Shown here in pieces: positions 47,418-55,600 of a stretch of DNA of 64,000 nt. The DNA lies in contig CANQTW010000006.1 of assembly GCA_947626845.1 (NCBI GenBank), positions 39,361 to 103,360 of the forward strand, in the 5' to 3' direction. Source of the stretch: an uncultured Oscillospiraceae bacterium (GTDB lineage: Bacteria; Bacillota; Clostridia; Oscillospirales; Oscillospiraceae). Within the stretch, counting starts at the first letter, position 1, and every line of letters begins with the position of its first letter. A model generated the notes under the pieces. The model searched no databases. It was given only the letters and a program-made list of their open reading frames with translations, and was not told where the DNA came from. Both the position numbers and the translations under genes were made by a program.

Positions 47418-48860
47418 GTGAAAAAAAGCGGTATTTTGATGCCGGTGGCGTCCCTGCCCGGTAAATACGGCATGGGAAGCTTTGGCAAAGAGGCGTACGC
47501 CTTTGTGGATATGCTGGCGGGGGCCGGCGTGCGCATCTGGCAGATATTGCCTCTCAACCCGTTGGGCTACGGAAATTCGCCCTATCAGCCCCTCAGCTCC
47601 TTTGCGGGGGATGAGAGCTACATAGACCTGGCGCTTCTCAAAAAAGACGGACTTCTGGAGGAGCTGCCCGCCCCGTTTGTCCCCGCCGAGCCTGACAGGA
47701 TCGATTACGCCGGGGTCAGGGACTACAAGGAGCCGTGGTTGAGGCGCGCCTATAAGAACTTCCGGCCCGACGCTGAATATAAAAAATTTCTGAAATACGA
47801 CTGGGTCTACCCCTACGCCGTTTTTGTGGCCCTGAAAACCCAGAACGGCCTGCGGGCCTGGGTGGAGTGGCCGAAGGAACAGCAGGACTGGATTCTGGAT
47901 CGGAAATACGACATCTCCCATCTGGAGGATGAGATTGGCTACCGGATGTTCGCCCAGTTTGAGTTTTACAGGCAGTGGATGGCCCTTAAGAAATACGCCG
48001 CTAAAAAGGGCGTGCAGATCATGGGCGACATCCCCTTTTATGTGGGCCTGGACTCCCTGGACGTCTGGGGCGCCAGAGAGGAGTTCCTGATCAACGGCGA
48101 CGGCGAGCCGTCCTTCATCGCCGGTGTGCCGCCTGATTATTTCAACGCCGACGGCCAGCGGTGGGGCAATCCCATCTATGACTGGGAGTACATGAAGAAG
48201 ACGAATTACCGCTTCTGGATAGAGCGCCTGCGCTACTCCTCCGTACTCTACGATATCTTGCGCATCGACCACTTCCGCGCCTTCGATACCTACTGGAAGA
48301 TACCCGCCTCCTGCCCCACGGCCAGGGAGGGGGAGTGGATCGAGGCGCCCGGCTATGAGCTTTTCGATGAGGTGTTCCGCCGGCTTCCCAAGATCAACAT
48401 CGTGGCCGAGGACCTGGGCGATTTGCGCCCCGAAGTGCTTCAGCTTCGGGATCACTACGGCCTGATGGGGATGAATGTGGTGGAATTCACCCTTCTGGAC
48501 GGCATACCGATCCTGCCGAATCAGCTGGTGTACACCGGCACCCACGACAACCAGACCGTCACCGGATGGTATAAGAGCCAGTCCAAATTCGATAAAAAGC
48601 GTGTACTGGACAGCCTCTCCGCCTGCGGTACGCCCCACACGCCCATTGCCAAAAAGTTTGTCCGTTATATCATGCAAAGCCCTGCCGCCATCGCCATCGT
48701 GCCGCTCAGCGATATTCTGGGGTATGACGACAGGGCGCGCCTCAACACCCCCGGTACCGTGGGAAGCCCCAACTGGGAGTGGCGGCTTGCGTCCTTCGCG
48801 CCGCTCCGGCGGCGTCTCCCATGGCTTACCGGGGTGCTCAAGGAGACAAAGCGGAAATAG
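47418..48860 (+). CDS. malQ: 4-alpha-glucanotransferase (amylomaltase)
   Basis: The enzyme disproportionates maltodextrins by moving glucan chains between acceptors. The 480-residue length fits the GH77 family. Motifs include SLPGKYGMGSFGKEAYAFVD, IWQILPLNPLGYGNSPYQPL, MGDIPFYVGLDSLDVWGARE, then LRIDHFRAFDTYWKIP with the Asp nucleophile, IVAEDLGDLRPEVLQLRDHY with the acid/base Glu, and VYTGTHDNQTVTGWYKS. It starts after CAAGGAGGAATCTATC, 23 bases behind the LacI gene, so it is under the same control. Confidence 0.95.
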   Translation: MKKSGILMPVASLPGKYGMGSFGKEAYAFVDMLAGAGVRIWQILPLNPLGYGNSPYQPLSSFAGDESYIDLALLKKDGLLEELPAPFVPAEPDRIDYAGVRDYKEPWLRRAYKNFRPDAEYKKFLKYDWVYPYAVFVALKTQNGLRAWVEWPKEQQDWILDRKYDISHLEDEIGYRMFAQFEFYRQWMALKKYAAKKGVQIMGDIPFYVGLDSLDVWGAREEFLINGDGEPSFIAGVPPDYFNADGQRWGNPIYDWEYMKKTNYRFWIERLRYSSVLYDILRIDHFRAFDTYWKIPASCPTAREGEWIEAPGYELFDEVFRRLPKINIVAEDLGDLRPEVLQLRDHYGLMGMNVVEFTLLDGIPILPNQLVYTGTHDNQTVTGWYKSQSKFDKKRVLDSLSACGTPHTPIAKKFVRYIMQSPAAIAIVPLSDILGYDDRARLNTPGTVGSPNWEWRLASFAPLRRRLPWLTGVLKETKRK

Positions 48861-48885
48861 CGCGCATACAATGGAGCAGGCGTAA

Positions 48886-49155
48886 ATGACGCCAAAACCA
48901 TTGGAGCAGATGAACATGCACACCTATACGGTGCTGCGCGGCGAGAGCGTTCAGTCTGTCTCAGAGAAATTCGGCGTGCCCAAGGCCGCCCTTCTGCGGG
49001 AAAACCCCGCGCCCTTCTATGAGGGACAGCAGGTGACGGTGCCGGTGAGCGTCCTCCATGTCGCTCCGGCGCCGGCAGGGCTTTTGAGCCGCTATTACCA
49101 GACTCCTTTATCCTCGATCTATGAGCGTTCCCACCGCGTAAATATTGTCTTTTGA
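48886..49155 (+). CDS. small LysM domain protein, 89 aa
   Basis: The protein contains one LysM domain: HTYTVLRGESVQSVSEKFGV, PKAALLRENPAPFYEGQQVT. LysM domains bind N-acetylglucosamine in peptidoglycan or chitin. The last 35 residues (LHVAPAPAGLLSRYYQTPLS) contain no other domain. There is no signal peptide, so it may sit in the cytoplasm, as for spore-associated LysM proteins such as SafA-like fragments, or be released otherwise. Two ATG starts (48886 and 48916) each have a GGAG at a suitable distance; the longer is given. It follows malQ by 25 bases. Confidence 0.7.
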   Translation: MTPKPLEQMNMHTYTVLRGESVQSVSEKFGVPKAALLRENPAPFYEGQQVTVPVSVLHVAPAPAGLLSRYYQTPLSSIYERSHRVNIVF

Positions 49156-49192
49156 AAATTCCGGGGCCCCCAGGGGCCTCGGAAATTTTTTG
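49154..49192 (+). terminator. terminator hairpin, left copy of the MITE-1 flank duplication
   Basis: AAAATTCCGGGGCCCC and GGGGCCTCGGAAATTTT form a long stem followed by TTG at the end of the LysM gene. The same 38-39 bases occur again at 49397-49434 with one mismatch and one deletion, on the other side of MITE-1 copy A. Confidence 0.65.
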
Positions 49193-49396
49193 AGACTGTC
49201 GAAAAAGCCCTGACGGGCTTTTTCCGACAAGGGGAGCGTGCGGGGAAAATATCTGAATTTCGCGAAATTCAGGTATTTTCCCCTGGCGTCACGCCGCGCG
49301 CACGGGCACGGCCCGTACACTCGCGTGACAAAAGGGATTTTTTCCGATGCACATGTCGCCGGAAAAAATATCGAATTTGAGTTTTTTAACAAACTG
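49193..49396 (+). mobile_element. MITE-1 copy A (non-autonomous element, 204 bp)
   Basis: The element starts AGACTGTCGAAAAAG and ends GAGTTTTTTAACAAACTG, giving imperfect inverted ends. Inside are hairpins AAAAAGCCC/GGGCTTTTT and GGGGAAAATATC/GGTATTTTCCCC. It contains no gene. The complete sequence recurs, inverted, at 53415-53617. On both sides is the same 38-39-base terminator sequence, which looks like a target duplication. Confidence 0.65.
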
Positions 49397-49434
49397 GAAA
49401 ATTCCGGGGCCCCAGGGGCTTCGGAAATTTTTTG
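49397..49434 (+). repeat. right copy of the MITE-1 copy A flank duplication
   Basis: GAAAATTCCGGGGCCCCAGG and GGCTTCGGAAATTTTTTG repeat 49154-49192 with one mismatch and one missing base. Confidence 0.7.
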
Positions 49435-49500
49435 CTGCTTTGAGAAAAAGCTTGACAACGGGAGGGGGAGAGGAGTAAAATAAGCTTCCTTTTCGCCTTT

Positions 49501-49665
49501 TATACTAATAGCCATTTAAAAGAAGACACCGAGCGGCGAGGATTTTTCGTGTCAGGCGAGAAAGACGCCGAAGGGAATACCCATTGGTATTTCCAAGGCG
49601 GCTGACGAAGCATGACGCGAAAAAGACCGTCGCGAATGGCTTGCTTTAATTGGGTATTAGTATTA
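49501..49665 (+). mobile_element. MITE-2 copy 1 (about 165 bp)
   Basis: The element is bounded by TATACTAATAGCCATTTAAA and, inverted, TTTAATTGGGTATTAGTATTA, imperfect terminal inverted repeats of about 20 bases. The interior contains GAGCGGCGAGGATTTTTCG, GTCAGGCGAGAAAGACG and CATGACGCGAAAAAGACC. A shorter relative occurs at 60003-60131. There is no gene in 49435-49825. Confidence 0.55.
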
Positions 49666-49825
49666 GGCGGGGAGAGGATATTTCTTCTCACGCGGGAGAG
49701 GGTCGTTGCCGCCCGCGCGGTTCCTGATGAAATATTGCCCGTCGCCTTAACGTCATGAAGGTTCCCAATGCCTTCCGCTGACATGACCGCGGCGGGGCCA
49801 TTTCAAAAAAGGAGCGAAAACACCT

Positions 49826-50623
49826 ATGATAGAAATGCGAGGGATCAACAAAACATACCGGGTCCGTCGGCGGGAGGCCGGACTGTCAAACGCGGTAAAA
49901 AGCCTGTTCTCCCGTGAGTACACGCAAATACCGGCCCTACGGGACATGACCTTCACCATCCCAGACGGTCAGATCGTGGGCTACATCGGCCCCAACGGGG
50001 CGGGGAAGTCCACGACCATCAAAATCCTCTCCGGCATCCTCCGTCCTGACAGCGGGGAGTGCCGTGTAAACGGCCTGGTGCCCTGGGAGGACAGGAAAAA
50101 GCACGTCGCCCGCCTGGGCGTGGTGTTCGGACAGAGAAGCCAGCTGTGGTGGGACGTGCCTGTTATCGACTCCCTGGAGCTTCTGCGGGACATTTACCGG
50201 GTGCCGGAGGAGAAGTACAGAGAGAACCTGGCAAGGCTCACGGAGCTTTTGGAGCTGACAGAGCTGTTGAAAACCCCAGCCCGTATGCTGTCCTTAGGTC
50301 AGCGGATGCGGTGCGAGATCGCGGCGGCCCTGCTCCACTCGCCGGAGGTGCTGTTCCTGGACGAGCCCACCATAGGCCTGGACGCGGTGAGTAAGCTGAA
50401 GATGCGGGAATTTATTCTGGAGCAGAACAGGCTGTGCGGCACCACGGTGATCCTCACCACCCACGATATGCAGGACGTGGACGCTCTCTGCTCGCGGGTC
50501 CTGCTCATTGGAAAGGGCAGGCTGCTGCTGGACGGCAGTACGGCGGAGATCCGCGCCATGGCGGGGGAGAATCTGTCCACCGAGGAATCCGTGGCGGACC
50601 TGTACCGCCGGTTCGGGATATGA
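49826..50623 (+). CDS. ABC-2 type transporter ATP-binding protein
   Basis: The 265-residue ATPase has Walker A IGPNGAGKSTTIKILSGIL, Q-loop FGQRSQLWWDVPV, signature MLSLGQRMRCEIAAALLHSP, Walker B VLFLDEPTIGLDAVSKLKM, and switch TVILTTHDMQDVDALCSRV. The YFGQRSQLWWDVP-type segment is typical of the COG4586 group, which pairs with two permeases as here. It starts after AAAAAGGAGCGAAAACACC. The ATPase is shorter than most COG4586 members. The transported molecule is unknown. Confidence 0.9.
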   Translation: MIEMRGINKTYRVRRREAGLSNAVKSLFSREYTQIPALRDMTFTIPDGQIVGYIGPNGAGKSTTIKILSGILRPDSGECRVNGLVPWEDRKKHVARLGVVFGQRSQLWWDVPVIDSLELLRDIYRVPEEKYRENLARLTELLELTELLKTPARMLSLGQRMRCEIAAALLHSPEVLFLDEPTIGLDAVSKLKMREFILEQNRLCGTTVILTTHDMQDVDALCSRVLLIGKGRLLLDGSTAEIRAMAGENLSTEESVADLYRRFGI

Positions 50624-50633
50624 GGCGCGCGGT

Positions 50634-51437
50634 ATGAAAAAATATCTGTCCTTTTTCAAAATGCGCCTGATGGCCGGCCTCCAATACAGGACGGCGGCCC
50701 TGGCGGGCCTCTCCACACAATTCGTATGGGGCGGCATGGAGATCCTTCTCTACCGGGCGCTGTGGAGCGCCCACCCGGAGCGCTTTCCCATGGGTGTGGA
50801 GGCACTGGCGGCGTACATATGGCTCCAACAGGCGTATCTCACCTTCTTCGCCCTGTGGCATTGGGATGGGGAGATCATGGAGTCCGTGCGGACCGGCGCT
50901 GTGGCCTATGAGCTGATACGTCCCACGGACCTCTACGGCATGTGGATGGCCCGCTCCCTGGCGCTGAGACTCAGCCGGGGGATGCTCCGCTCACTGCCCG
51001 TTATCCTCTTAGGAGCGCTCATTCCCGCGCCCTGGGGGCTGAGGCTTCGGGTCTCCCCGTGGGCCTTTGGGCTTTTTCTCCTGTCCACTGCGTTGATGCT
51101 CCTGGTGGTCACGTCCTTGACGATGCTGATCTACGCGCTGTGCTTCTTTGTGACGGATCACCGCGGGATGTTCACGGTGCTGACGCCTGTGGCCGACCTT
51201 CTGGGCGGCGGGATCGTGCCGCTCCCGTTCCTCCCAGCGGGGCTTCGTAAAATCGCGGAGCTATCGCCCTTTGGGGCTATGCAGAACGTCCCCCTGCGGA
51301 TTTTTGGCGGGGACATTGCCGGTGCGGAGATCGCGCGGGCCATGGGCCTCCAGGCGTTCTGGGCCGCCGTCCTCGCGTCCGCGGGGTACGCCGTCATGCG
51401 GGCCGGCCTTAGGCGGACTGTTATCGCGGGAGGTTGA
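50634..51437 (+). CDS. ABC-2 type permease (COG4587-like)
   Basis: A 267-residue permease with six predicted membrane segments. It starts MKKYLSFFKMRLMAGLQYRT and contains GLSTQFVWGGMEILLYRALW, TAYIWLQQAYLTFFAL-like segments, ALRLSRGMLRSLPVILLGAL, LFLLSTALMLLVVTSLTMLI, and ADLLGGGIVPLPFLPAGLRK, the family signature PLxFLP. The ATG at 50634 follows TGAGGCGCGCGGT and lies ten bases after the ATPase stop; earlier in-frame starts overlap the ATPase gene. It is one of two permeases. Confidence 0.85.
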   Translation: MKKYLSFFKMRLMAGLQYRTAALAGLSTQFVWGGMEILLYRALWSAHPERFPMGVEALAAYIWLQQAYLTFFALWHWDGEIMESVRTGAVAYELIRPTDLYGMWMARSLALRLSRGMLRSLPVILLGALIPAPWGLRLRVSPWAFGLFLLSTALMLLVVTSLTMLIYALCFFVTDHRGMFTVLTPVADLLGGGIVPLPFLPAGLRKIAELSPFGAMQNVPLRIFGGDIAGAEIARAMGLQAFWAAVLASAGYAVMRAGLRRTVIAGG

Positions 51438-51441
51438 GAGG

Positions 51442-52209
51442 ATGAAGCTCTATATTCACTATATGTCCATCCACATCAAGAGCCGCATGGCCTACAAGGC
51501 GTCCTTTTTCATGGAGTGCCTGGGGCATTTCCTCATTGGCCTGGAGCTCTTCTTAGGGGTGCTCTTCATAACGGACCGGTTCGGCGCGGTGGGCGGCTAT
51601 ACCCTCCGGGAATGCGCCCTGTGCTGCGGCGCGGTGCTGATGGCGTCCAGTCTGGCCGAGTGCTTTGGACGGGGCTTTGACCATTTCGCTTACGTGCTGT
51701 CCTCGGCGCGGTTTGACCGGCTCCTGGTCCAGCCCAGGCCGCTGATGCTCCAGATCCTGTGTACGGAGCTGCGGCTGAATATGCTCCCACGCATCCTTGA
51801 AGCGGCGGTGATGATTGGCTTCGGAGCCGGCGCGGTGCGCTGGACGGCGGGGAAGTGCGCCGTGCTTTTCCTGATGATCGCCTGCGGCGCGGGGGTGTTC
51901 TTCGGACTTTTCCTTATCTACGCGGCCCTGTGCTTCTTCACCTTAGAGGGCCTGGAGGTCATGAACATCTTCACCGACGGGGCGCGGGAGTACGGCAAGT
52001 ACCCCTTTGGGGTCTACGGCAAGGGCGTCCTCTGGCTTCTGACGCTCCTGGTGCCTCTGGCCCTTTGCCAGCACTGGCCGCTCCAATATCTCCTGGACCG
52101 GGGCCCCTGGCAGTACGGCCTTCTGCCGATCCTCTCGCTCCTCTTCCTGGTCCCGTGCTTCCTGGCGTGGCGGGCGGGCGTCCGCCGCTACCGTTCCACC
52201 GGCTCCTGA
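51442..52209 (+). CDS. ABC-2 type permease (COG3694-like)
   Basis: The 255-residue protein is the second permease, with six predicted membrane segments (HFLIGLELFLGVLFITDRFG, MLPRILEAAVMIGFGAGAV, CAVLFLMIACGAGVFFGLFL, GVLWLLTLLVPLALCQHWPL, LLPILSLLFLVPCFLAW). It has LVQPRPLMLQILCTELRLNM and YPFGVYGKGVLWLLTLLVPL, common in the family. GAGGTTGAGAGG precedes the ATG at 51442, four bases after the upstream stop. The three genes form an exporter operon. Confidence 0.85.
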   Translation: MKLYIHYMSIHIKSRMAYKASFFMECLGHFLIGLELFLGVLFITDRFGAVGGYTLRECALCCGAVLMASSLAECFGRGFDHFAYVLSSARFDRLLVQPRPLMLQILCTELRLNMLPRILEAAVMIGFGAGAVRWTAGKCAVLFLMIACGAGVFFGLFLIYAALCFFTLEGLEVMNIFTDGAREYGKYPFGVYGKGVLWLLTLLVPLALCQHWPLQYLLDRGPWQYGLLPILSLLFLVPCFLAWRAGVRRYRSTGS

Positions 52210-52256
52210 TCACGCAAACGGGCGGGACAAAAATCTGATGATGACAGGCCCCCGAT

Positions 52257-52302
52257 AAAAAGCTCCCGTATGGGCCGACCAATTTCCGGCTCATACGGGA
52301 GC
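52257..52302 (-). terminator. terminator of mutY
   Basis: On the minus strand GCTCCCGTATGAGCCGG and GGCCCATACGGGAGC form a long stem, followed by TTTTTATC. It sits between the convergent mutY and permease genes. Confidence 0.85.
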
Positions 52303-52308
52303 GATTGA

Positions 52309-53361
52309 TTATTCATAGATTCGCTTTGTCCAGAACCAGAAGGCCGAGGGGATGGCGTGGCTTTGGCGCAGCTCCTCCGGCGTCCGCCAGACATAAGCGG
52401 CGGAGGCGTTGGCGCAGGGGATAAGGAACCCCCGCATCCGCCACTCCACATGGGTAAATAGATGCTTCGCCTCCCCCCACGGCTCCAGGGACAGCGGTTC
52501 CAATCCCTGCTCGGAAAGCTGGGACAATATCTCCTTATCGCTGAGACAGCCTTCCACATTGGGAAATTCCCACATTCCCGCCAGCAGGCCCTTTTCCGCC
52601 CGCCGCCGGACCGCCCAGCGCTCACCGCATCGGAGCAGGAGCACCGTGCGCTCCTCCACACGCCGGGATGACCTCTGGGAGCGCACAGGCAGGGAGGTCT
52701 GTTCCCCCCGTTCCCGCGCCAGACACAGGGCCGCCAGCGGACAGACCTCGCACCTGGCGCCCTCCCTGGGCAGGCAGACTGTCTCCCCCAGCTCCATCAG
52801 GCCCTCGGTCAGCAGGGCCGCGTCCTTCCCGGTGGGGTAGAGATCCCGCAGAAGCTCGGTGACCCATGCCCGTGTATCGGCCTCCAGCGCGTCGTCACGC
52901 CGCGCCGTCAGGCGCAGGATCACCCGGAGCACATTCCCGTCCACCGCCGGCTCCGGCTGACCGAAGGCCAGGGAGGCGATGGCCCCGGCGGTGTACTCCC
53001 CGATGCCCGGCAGCTTTCTCAGCGCTTGGGCGGAGGATGGCAGCGTCCCGCCGTATTGTTCCATGACGATTCCGGCGGCTTTTTGCAGATTCCTGGCGCG
53101 GCTGTAGTAGCCCAGCCCCTCCCAGAGCTTCAAAAGCTCCTCCTGGGAGACCTCCGCCAGCGCCTTCACATCGGGCAGGCGCTCCATGAACCGGAGATAG
53201 TAGGGGATAGCCGCCTCGATCCGCGTCTGCTGGAGCATGATCTCCGACACCCAGACGGCGTAGGGCGTTGGTCGGTCACGCCAGGGCAGGGGACGGCGGT
53301 TTACACGGTGCCAGTCCAGAAGCCGCGGGATCGCGGCTTCGATTCGCTCGCTCTCTGTCAA
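52309..53361 (-). CDS. mutY: A/G-specific adenine glycosylase MutY
   Basis: MutY removes adenine opposite 8-oxoguanine. The protein has the catalytic Glu in VWVSEIMLQQTRIEAAIPYY, the helix-hairpin-helix LRKLPGIGEYTAGAIASLAF with the catalytic Asp in EPAVDGNVLRVILRL, and the iron-sulphur cysteines in VCLPREGARCEVCPLAALC. The C-terminal NUDIX-like domain (LLLRCGERWAVRRRAEKGLL, FTHVEWRMRGF) recognises 8-oxoG. The start is TTG at 53361, 350 residues, because GGGAGGTGACCGCC precedes it; the longer frame up to 53571 is an artefact of MITE-1 copy B. Confidence 0.92.
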   Translation of the reverse strand: MTESERIEAAIPRLLDWHRVNRRPLPWRDRPTPYAVWVSEIMLQQTRIEAAIPYYLRFMERLPDVKALAEVSQEELLKLWEGLGYYSRARNLQKAAGIVMEQYGGTLPSSAQALRKLPGIGEYTAGAIASLAFGQPEPAVDGNVLRVILRLTARRDDALEADTRAWVTELLRDLYPTGKDAALLTEGLMELGETVCLPREGARCEVCPLAALCLARERGEQTSLPVRSQRSSRRVEERTVLLLRCGERWAVRRRAEKGLLAGMWEFPNVEGCLSDKEILSQLSEQGLEPLSLEPWGEAKHLFTHVEWRMRGFLIPCANASAAYVWRTPEELRQSHAIPSAFWFWTKRIYE

Positions 53362-53414
53362 GGCGGTCACCTCCCATCGGCTCAAATGGATCATCTCATG
53401 GGGACAGTATATCA

Positions 53415-53617
53415 GTCTGTCAAAAAACTCAAATTCGATATTTTTTCCGGCGACATGTGCGTCGGAAAAAATCCCTTTTGTCGTCCAAGTGTGCCCCTGC
53501 GGGGCGCGCACAGGGCGACAGCAGGGCAATTTTCTCTGAATTTTGCAAAATTCAGAGAAAATTACCCGCACGTTCCCCTTGTCGGAAAAAGCCCGTCAGG
53601 GCTTTTTCCGACAGTCT
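53415..53617 (-). mobile_element. MITE-1 copy B (203 bp, inverse to copy A) with 10-bp target duplication
   Basis: The element runs GTCTGTCAAAAAACTC to GGGCTTTTTCCGACAGTCT. It is flanked by the exact direct repeat CAGTATATCA at 53405-53414 and 53618-53627, a clean target-site duplication. It matches copy A in reverse through most of its length, including the AATTTTCTCTGAATTT hairpin, although the middle has diverged. It lies upstream of mutY and adds a false N-terminal frame. The gap 53362-53714 has no other gene. Confidence 0.75.
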
Positions 53618-53714
53618 CAGTATATCACCTTTTTGCTTTACTGACAACAAAAAACGCTTTTAAACAAAAAACCGCGGGGGACGCGCAAGCGCTTGACCAG
53701 ACACGGGGATAAGC

Positions 53715-54158
53715 TCAGCCCTGCTTTGACTCTTTCAGAATCTCGGCGATTTTCCGCACCGTCTTCATGGCCTGCTCCAGGTCCTGTTCATCTATCTCGG
53801 CTTTCACGCGGTCATAAGCGGCTTTCATGCTCCGTCTCTCATTGTCCATAAGCTCTACCGCCTTGCTGGTGAGCTTCACATAAGTCTGACCGGCGGTGCG
53901 GTCTGTTTTCCAGGCCACAAGTCCCTTGTCCTGCAGCCGCTCGACGGTTTTGGAGAGGGTCGGGATGGGAATATCCAGCGCGGCGGACAGGTCGGAAAGG
54001 TAGGTCCTGCCGGGCCTGCCGCGCTCGCCGGCGCGGCTTTGTATGGCGTTCAGCAGGAGGTAGTCCGTGCGCTTGATGGTGTTGAACAGCCTGTCGCTGT
54101 TGAAGTACTCCAGGAAAAACCGTTCCCCGGTCTCTTTACTGATGCTGTTTTCGTCCAT
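53715..54158 (-). CDS. MarR family transcriptional regulator
   Basis: A 147-residue winged-helix protein: TDYLLLNAIQSRAGERG, YLSDLSAALDIPIPTLSKTV, ERLQDKGLVAWKTDRTAGQT with the wing, then YVKLTSKAVELMDNERRSMK and a dimerisation tail. It starts after AAAGGAGCGGAAA, 12 bases behind the stop of the citrate synthase gene, so it is the last gene of that transcript. Targets are unknown. A role in controlling the adjacent metabolic genes is suggested by the placing. Confidence 0.85.
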   Translation of the reverse strand: MDENSISKETGERFFLEYFNSDRLFNTIKRTDYLLLNAIQSRAGERGRPGRTYLSDLSAALDIPIPTLSKTVERLQDKGLVAWKTDRTAGQTYVKLTSKAVELMDNERRSMKAAYDRVKAEIDEQDLEQAMKTVRKIAEILKESKQG

Positions 54159-54170
54159 TTTCCGCTCCTT

Positions 54171-55520
54171 TCACCGTTCCGCGATTTCTTTGTATTCCCG
54201 CCTCCGGCACAGGCTCTTGTAGGCGGGGCGGATGATCTTGTTGGCGCTGACCAGCTCCTCCAGCCTGTGGGCGCTCCACCCGGCGATCCGCGCCACGGCG
54301 AAGATCGGCGTGAACAGCTCCACGGGGATGTCCAGCATATCGTAGACAAAGCCGCTGTAAAAGTCCACATTGGGACTGACGCCCTTGTAGATCCGGCGCT
54401 TCTGGGCTATGAGCCGGGGTGCGATCTTCTCAATGGCGTTGTACAGCATAAGATCCCGCTCTCGGCCCTTCTCCTGGGCCAGCATCTCCACAAAGCGCTT
54501 GAACACCACCTCGCGGGGGTCGGACAGGGAATAGACCGCGTGCCCCATGCCGTAAATAAGGCCCTTCCTGTCAAACGCCTCGCCGGCCAGGAGCCGGGAG
54601 AGATAGGCGGCGACCTCGTCCTCATCCGCCCAGTCCTTAACGTTTGCCCTGATGTCCTCCATCATGCGCATCACCATAATGTTGGCGCCGCCGTGGCGCG
54701 CACCCTTCAGGGAGCAGAGCGCCGCCGCCATAGCCGAGTAGGTGTCGGAGCCGGAGGAAGTGACCACGCGGGTGGTGAAGGTGGAGTTATTGCCGCCGCC
54801 GTGCTCCGCGTGGAGGAGCAGAGCCACATCCAAAACGCGCGCCTCCAGAGGGGTGTAGGCCATATCCGGACGTAAAAGCCGCAGAAAATTCTCCGCAGTG
54901 CTCAGCTCCGGGTCGGGCCGGTGGATGTACATACTGCCCTCCTGCTCGAAGTGGTTGTAGGCGTGTTGGGCGTAGACCGCCAGCATGGGGAATACGCTGA
55001 TGAGCTGGACGCACTGCCTCAGCACATTGGGAAGGCTCAGATCCCCCGCCAGCGGGTCGTAGGAGGCCAGCGTCAGGACGCTTTTTGTCATGGAGTTCAT
55101 GATATCCGCGCTGGGGGCCTTCATGATCACGTCGCGGGTGAAGTTGGTGGGCATCATCCGCTTCTCCGCCAGAACGCCGATGAACTCGTCGAGCCGCGCC
55201 TTGTCCGGAAGCTCCCCGAACAGCAGAAGATACGCCGCCTCCTCAAAGGCGAAGCGGGAGCTTCCGCGTATCAAGTCGCGCACATCATAGCCTCGGTACA
55301 AAAGCTCGCCGTCGCAGGGCGTCTTGACGCCGTCAATAAACTTGAACGCCGTCACCTCGGATATATTGGTGAGGCCCGTGAGGACACCTTTCCCGTTCTC
55401 GTCGCGCAGGCCCGTCTTGACGCCAAATTCCGCGTACAGCTCCCGGCTTATCGTGTCGTTTTCCGCGCAAAGCGCCGCCTGCTCCTCAAAATACCTGCCG
55501 CTCTCCTTCAATTCGTCCAT
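54171..55520 (-). CDS. gltA: citrate synthase
   Basis: The enzyme condenses oxaloacetate and acetyl-CoA to citrate. In this 449-residue protein the catalytic His are in LCSLKGARHGGANIMV and IYGMGHAVYSLSDPR, and the catalytic Asp is in PNVDFYSGFVYDMLDIPVEL, followed by the family ending IFAVARIAGWSAHRLEELVS. An N-terminal extension of about 60 residues precedes the family core (ISEVTAFKFIDGVKTPCDGE). In strict anaerobes it serves glutamate synthesis. No aconitase or isocitrate dehydrogenase gene is in the window. Starts after AAAGGAGCGGCAAA. Confidence 0.93.
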   Translation of the reverse strand: MDELKESGRYFEEQAALCAENDTISRELYAEFGVKTGLRDENGKGVLTGLTNISEVTAFKFIDGVKTPCDGELLYRGYDVRDLIRGSSRFAFEEAAYLLLFGELPDKARLDEFIGVLAEKRMMPTNFTRDVIMKAPSADIMNSMTKSVLTLASYDPLAGDLSLPNVLRQCVQLISVFPMLAVYAQHAYNHFEQEGSMYIHRPDPELSTAENFLRLLRPDMAYTPLEARVLDVALLLHAEHGGGNNSTFTTRVVTSSGSDTYSAMAAALCSLKGARHGGANIMVMRMMEDIRANVKDWADEDEVAAYLSRLLAGEAFDRKGLIYGMGHAVYSLSDPREVVFKRFVEMLAQEKGRERDLMLYNAIEKIAPRLIAQKRRIYKGVSPNVDFYSGFVYDMLDIPVELFTPIFAVARIAGWSAHRLEELVSANKIIRPAYKSLCRRREYKEIAER

Positions 55521-55571
55521 TTTGCCGCTCCTTTCCTGGCGCTAATACTGTTAGCCGCTCATATGTAAAAT

Positions 55572-55594
55572 GGCCGCAGCATAGAGCTGCGGCC
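55572..55594 (-). terminator. terminator of the 55601-56026 MarR gene
   Basis: On the minus strand GGCCGCAGC, TCTAT and GCTGCGGCC are followed by ATTTTAC. It separates the MarR gene from citrate synthase downstream. Confidence 0.75.
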
Positions 55595-55600
55595 TTGTGT

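Noticed and set aside
53026..53712. Frame running through MITE-1 copy B, and the 420-codon version of mutY
   Set aside because: The shared peptide (KKLKFDIFS-type) is repeat DNA read as protein. A strong ribosome site and TTG fix the mutY start at 53361.
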